NCBI GenBank assembly: GCA_017556845.1
Contig: JAFYMA010000160.1
Coordinates: forward strand, 1 to 7,031
Origin: Clostridia bacterium
GTDB taxonomy: Bacteria > Bacillota > Clostridia > Oscillospirales > CAG-272
DNA length: 7,031 bases
Direction: 5' to 3'
The translations under genes were made by a program, and so were the position numbers. Under the pieces are notes generated by a model. It saw only the letters and a list, made by a program, of their open reading frames with translations, made no database searches and was not told the DNA's origin. Below are positions 6,822 through 7,031 of this stretch, one piece after another. Every line of letters begins with the position of its first letter. The first letter of the stretch is position 1.

Positions 6822-7031
6822 ATGAATCAGGAAAATCTAAAAAATGATCTTACGATTTTAGTCTGCAGCTGCGATACATATGAAGATTTGTGGATACCGT
6901 TTTTTACACTTTTAAAAAGGTATTGGTCGCCACTGGATATTCATATAATTTTTAATACGGAAAGCAAGAGCTTTTCTATGGACGGTCTGGATATTCAATG
7001 TGTACACTCGCCCAATGAAAAAAGATATGGA
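6822..7031 (+). CDS. N-terminal fragment of a probable glycosyltransferase-like protein (cut by window end)
   Basis: An open frame of 70 codons runs from the ATG at 6822 to the end of the window without a stop. GGAG at 6811-6814, 7 bases upstream, supports this start; the ATG four bases earlier (6818) runs into a stop after nine codons. The protein opens with a short charged stretch, then LTILVCSCDTYEDLW, a beta-strand followed by a Cys-Asp turn, then FFTLLKRYW and HIIFNTES, a second strand. This strand-helix-strand start, with its D-x-Y-x-D-L-W and KRYW wording, resembles glycosyltransferase-like proteins from capsule and surface-polysaccharide loci. That match is from memory and rests on the N-terminus only. 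No signal peptide is seen, consistent with a cytosolic or membrane-associated enzyme. Two tandem promoters and a palindrome precede it, suggesting it begins its own regulated unit. The coding call is firm; the function is tentative. Confidence 0.7.
   Translation, partial: MNQENLKNDLTILVCSCDTYEDLWIPFFTLLKRYWSPLDIHIIFNTESKSFSMDGLDIQCVHSPNEKRYG

Overview
The window suggests a low-to-moderate GC Gram-positive bacterium, most likely of the Firmicutes/Clostridia gut type. The evidence is AT-rich intergenic DNA, strong AGG-type ribosome binding sites, sigma-A-like promoters, a glycan-degrading enzyme of family GH127, and ABC proteins resembling Bacillus YwjA and YdiF. This assignment is inferred from style and families; no rRNA or other marker gene is present.

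Minus strand, right to left (5530 to 27): three closely spaced genes form a probable operon. It starts with a homodimer-type ABC exporter (YwjA-like, 3806-5530). After about 20 bp comes a two-domain ABC-F ATPase (YdiF-like, 1884-3785). After about 18 bp comes an intact GH127 / DUF1680 beta-L-arabinofuranosidase-type enzyme with its full Cys/Glu metal-site set (27-1865). A good promoter (TTGATA, 17 bp, TAAAAT) lies just upstream of the exporter.

Divergent spacer, 5531-5701: this holds the minus-strand operon promoter and, for the plus strand, a perfect TATAAT with no recognisable -35 box but helically phased A-tracts upstream. The second arrangement suggests a promoter that depends on curvature, an UP element or an activator.

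Plus strand, left to right: a PfkB/ribokinase-family sugar kinase (5702-6640) stands alone, with no sugar transporter in view. A spacer of about 180 bp follows, with two tandem promoters; the first is a near-consensus extended -10 promoter whose -35 box sits inside an imperfect palindrome. It leads to a gene cut by the window end (6822 onwards), whose first 70 residues resemble glycosyltransferase-like proteins of surface-polysaccharide loci.

No mobile element, CRISPR array, tRNA or rRNA was seen. All main genes are intact, without frameshifts. I found no clearly new system. The points most worth a second look are the operator-like palindrome on the strong promoter at 6683-6718, the mixed exporter/ABC-F/glycosidase operon, two start codons best moved inward, and a kinase whose sugar-binding N-terminus departs from classical ribokinase.
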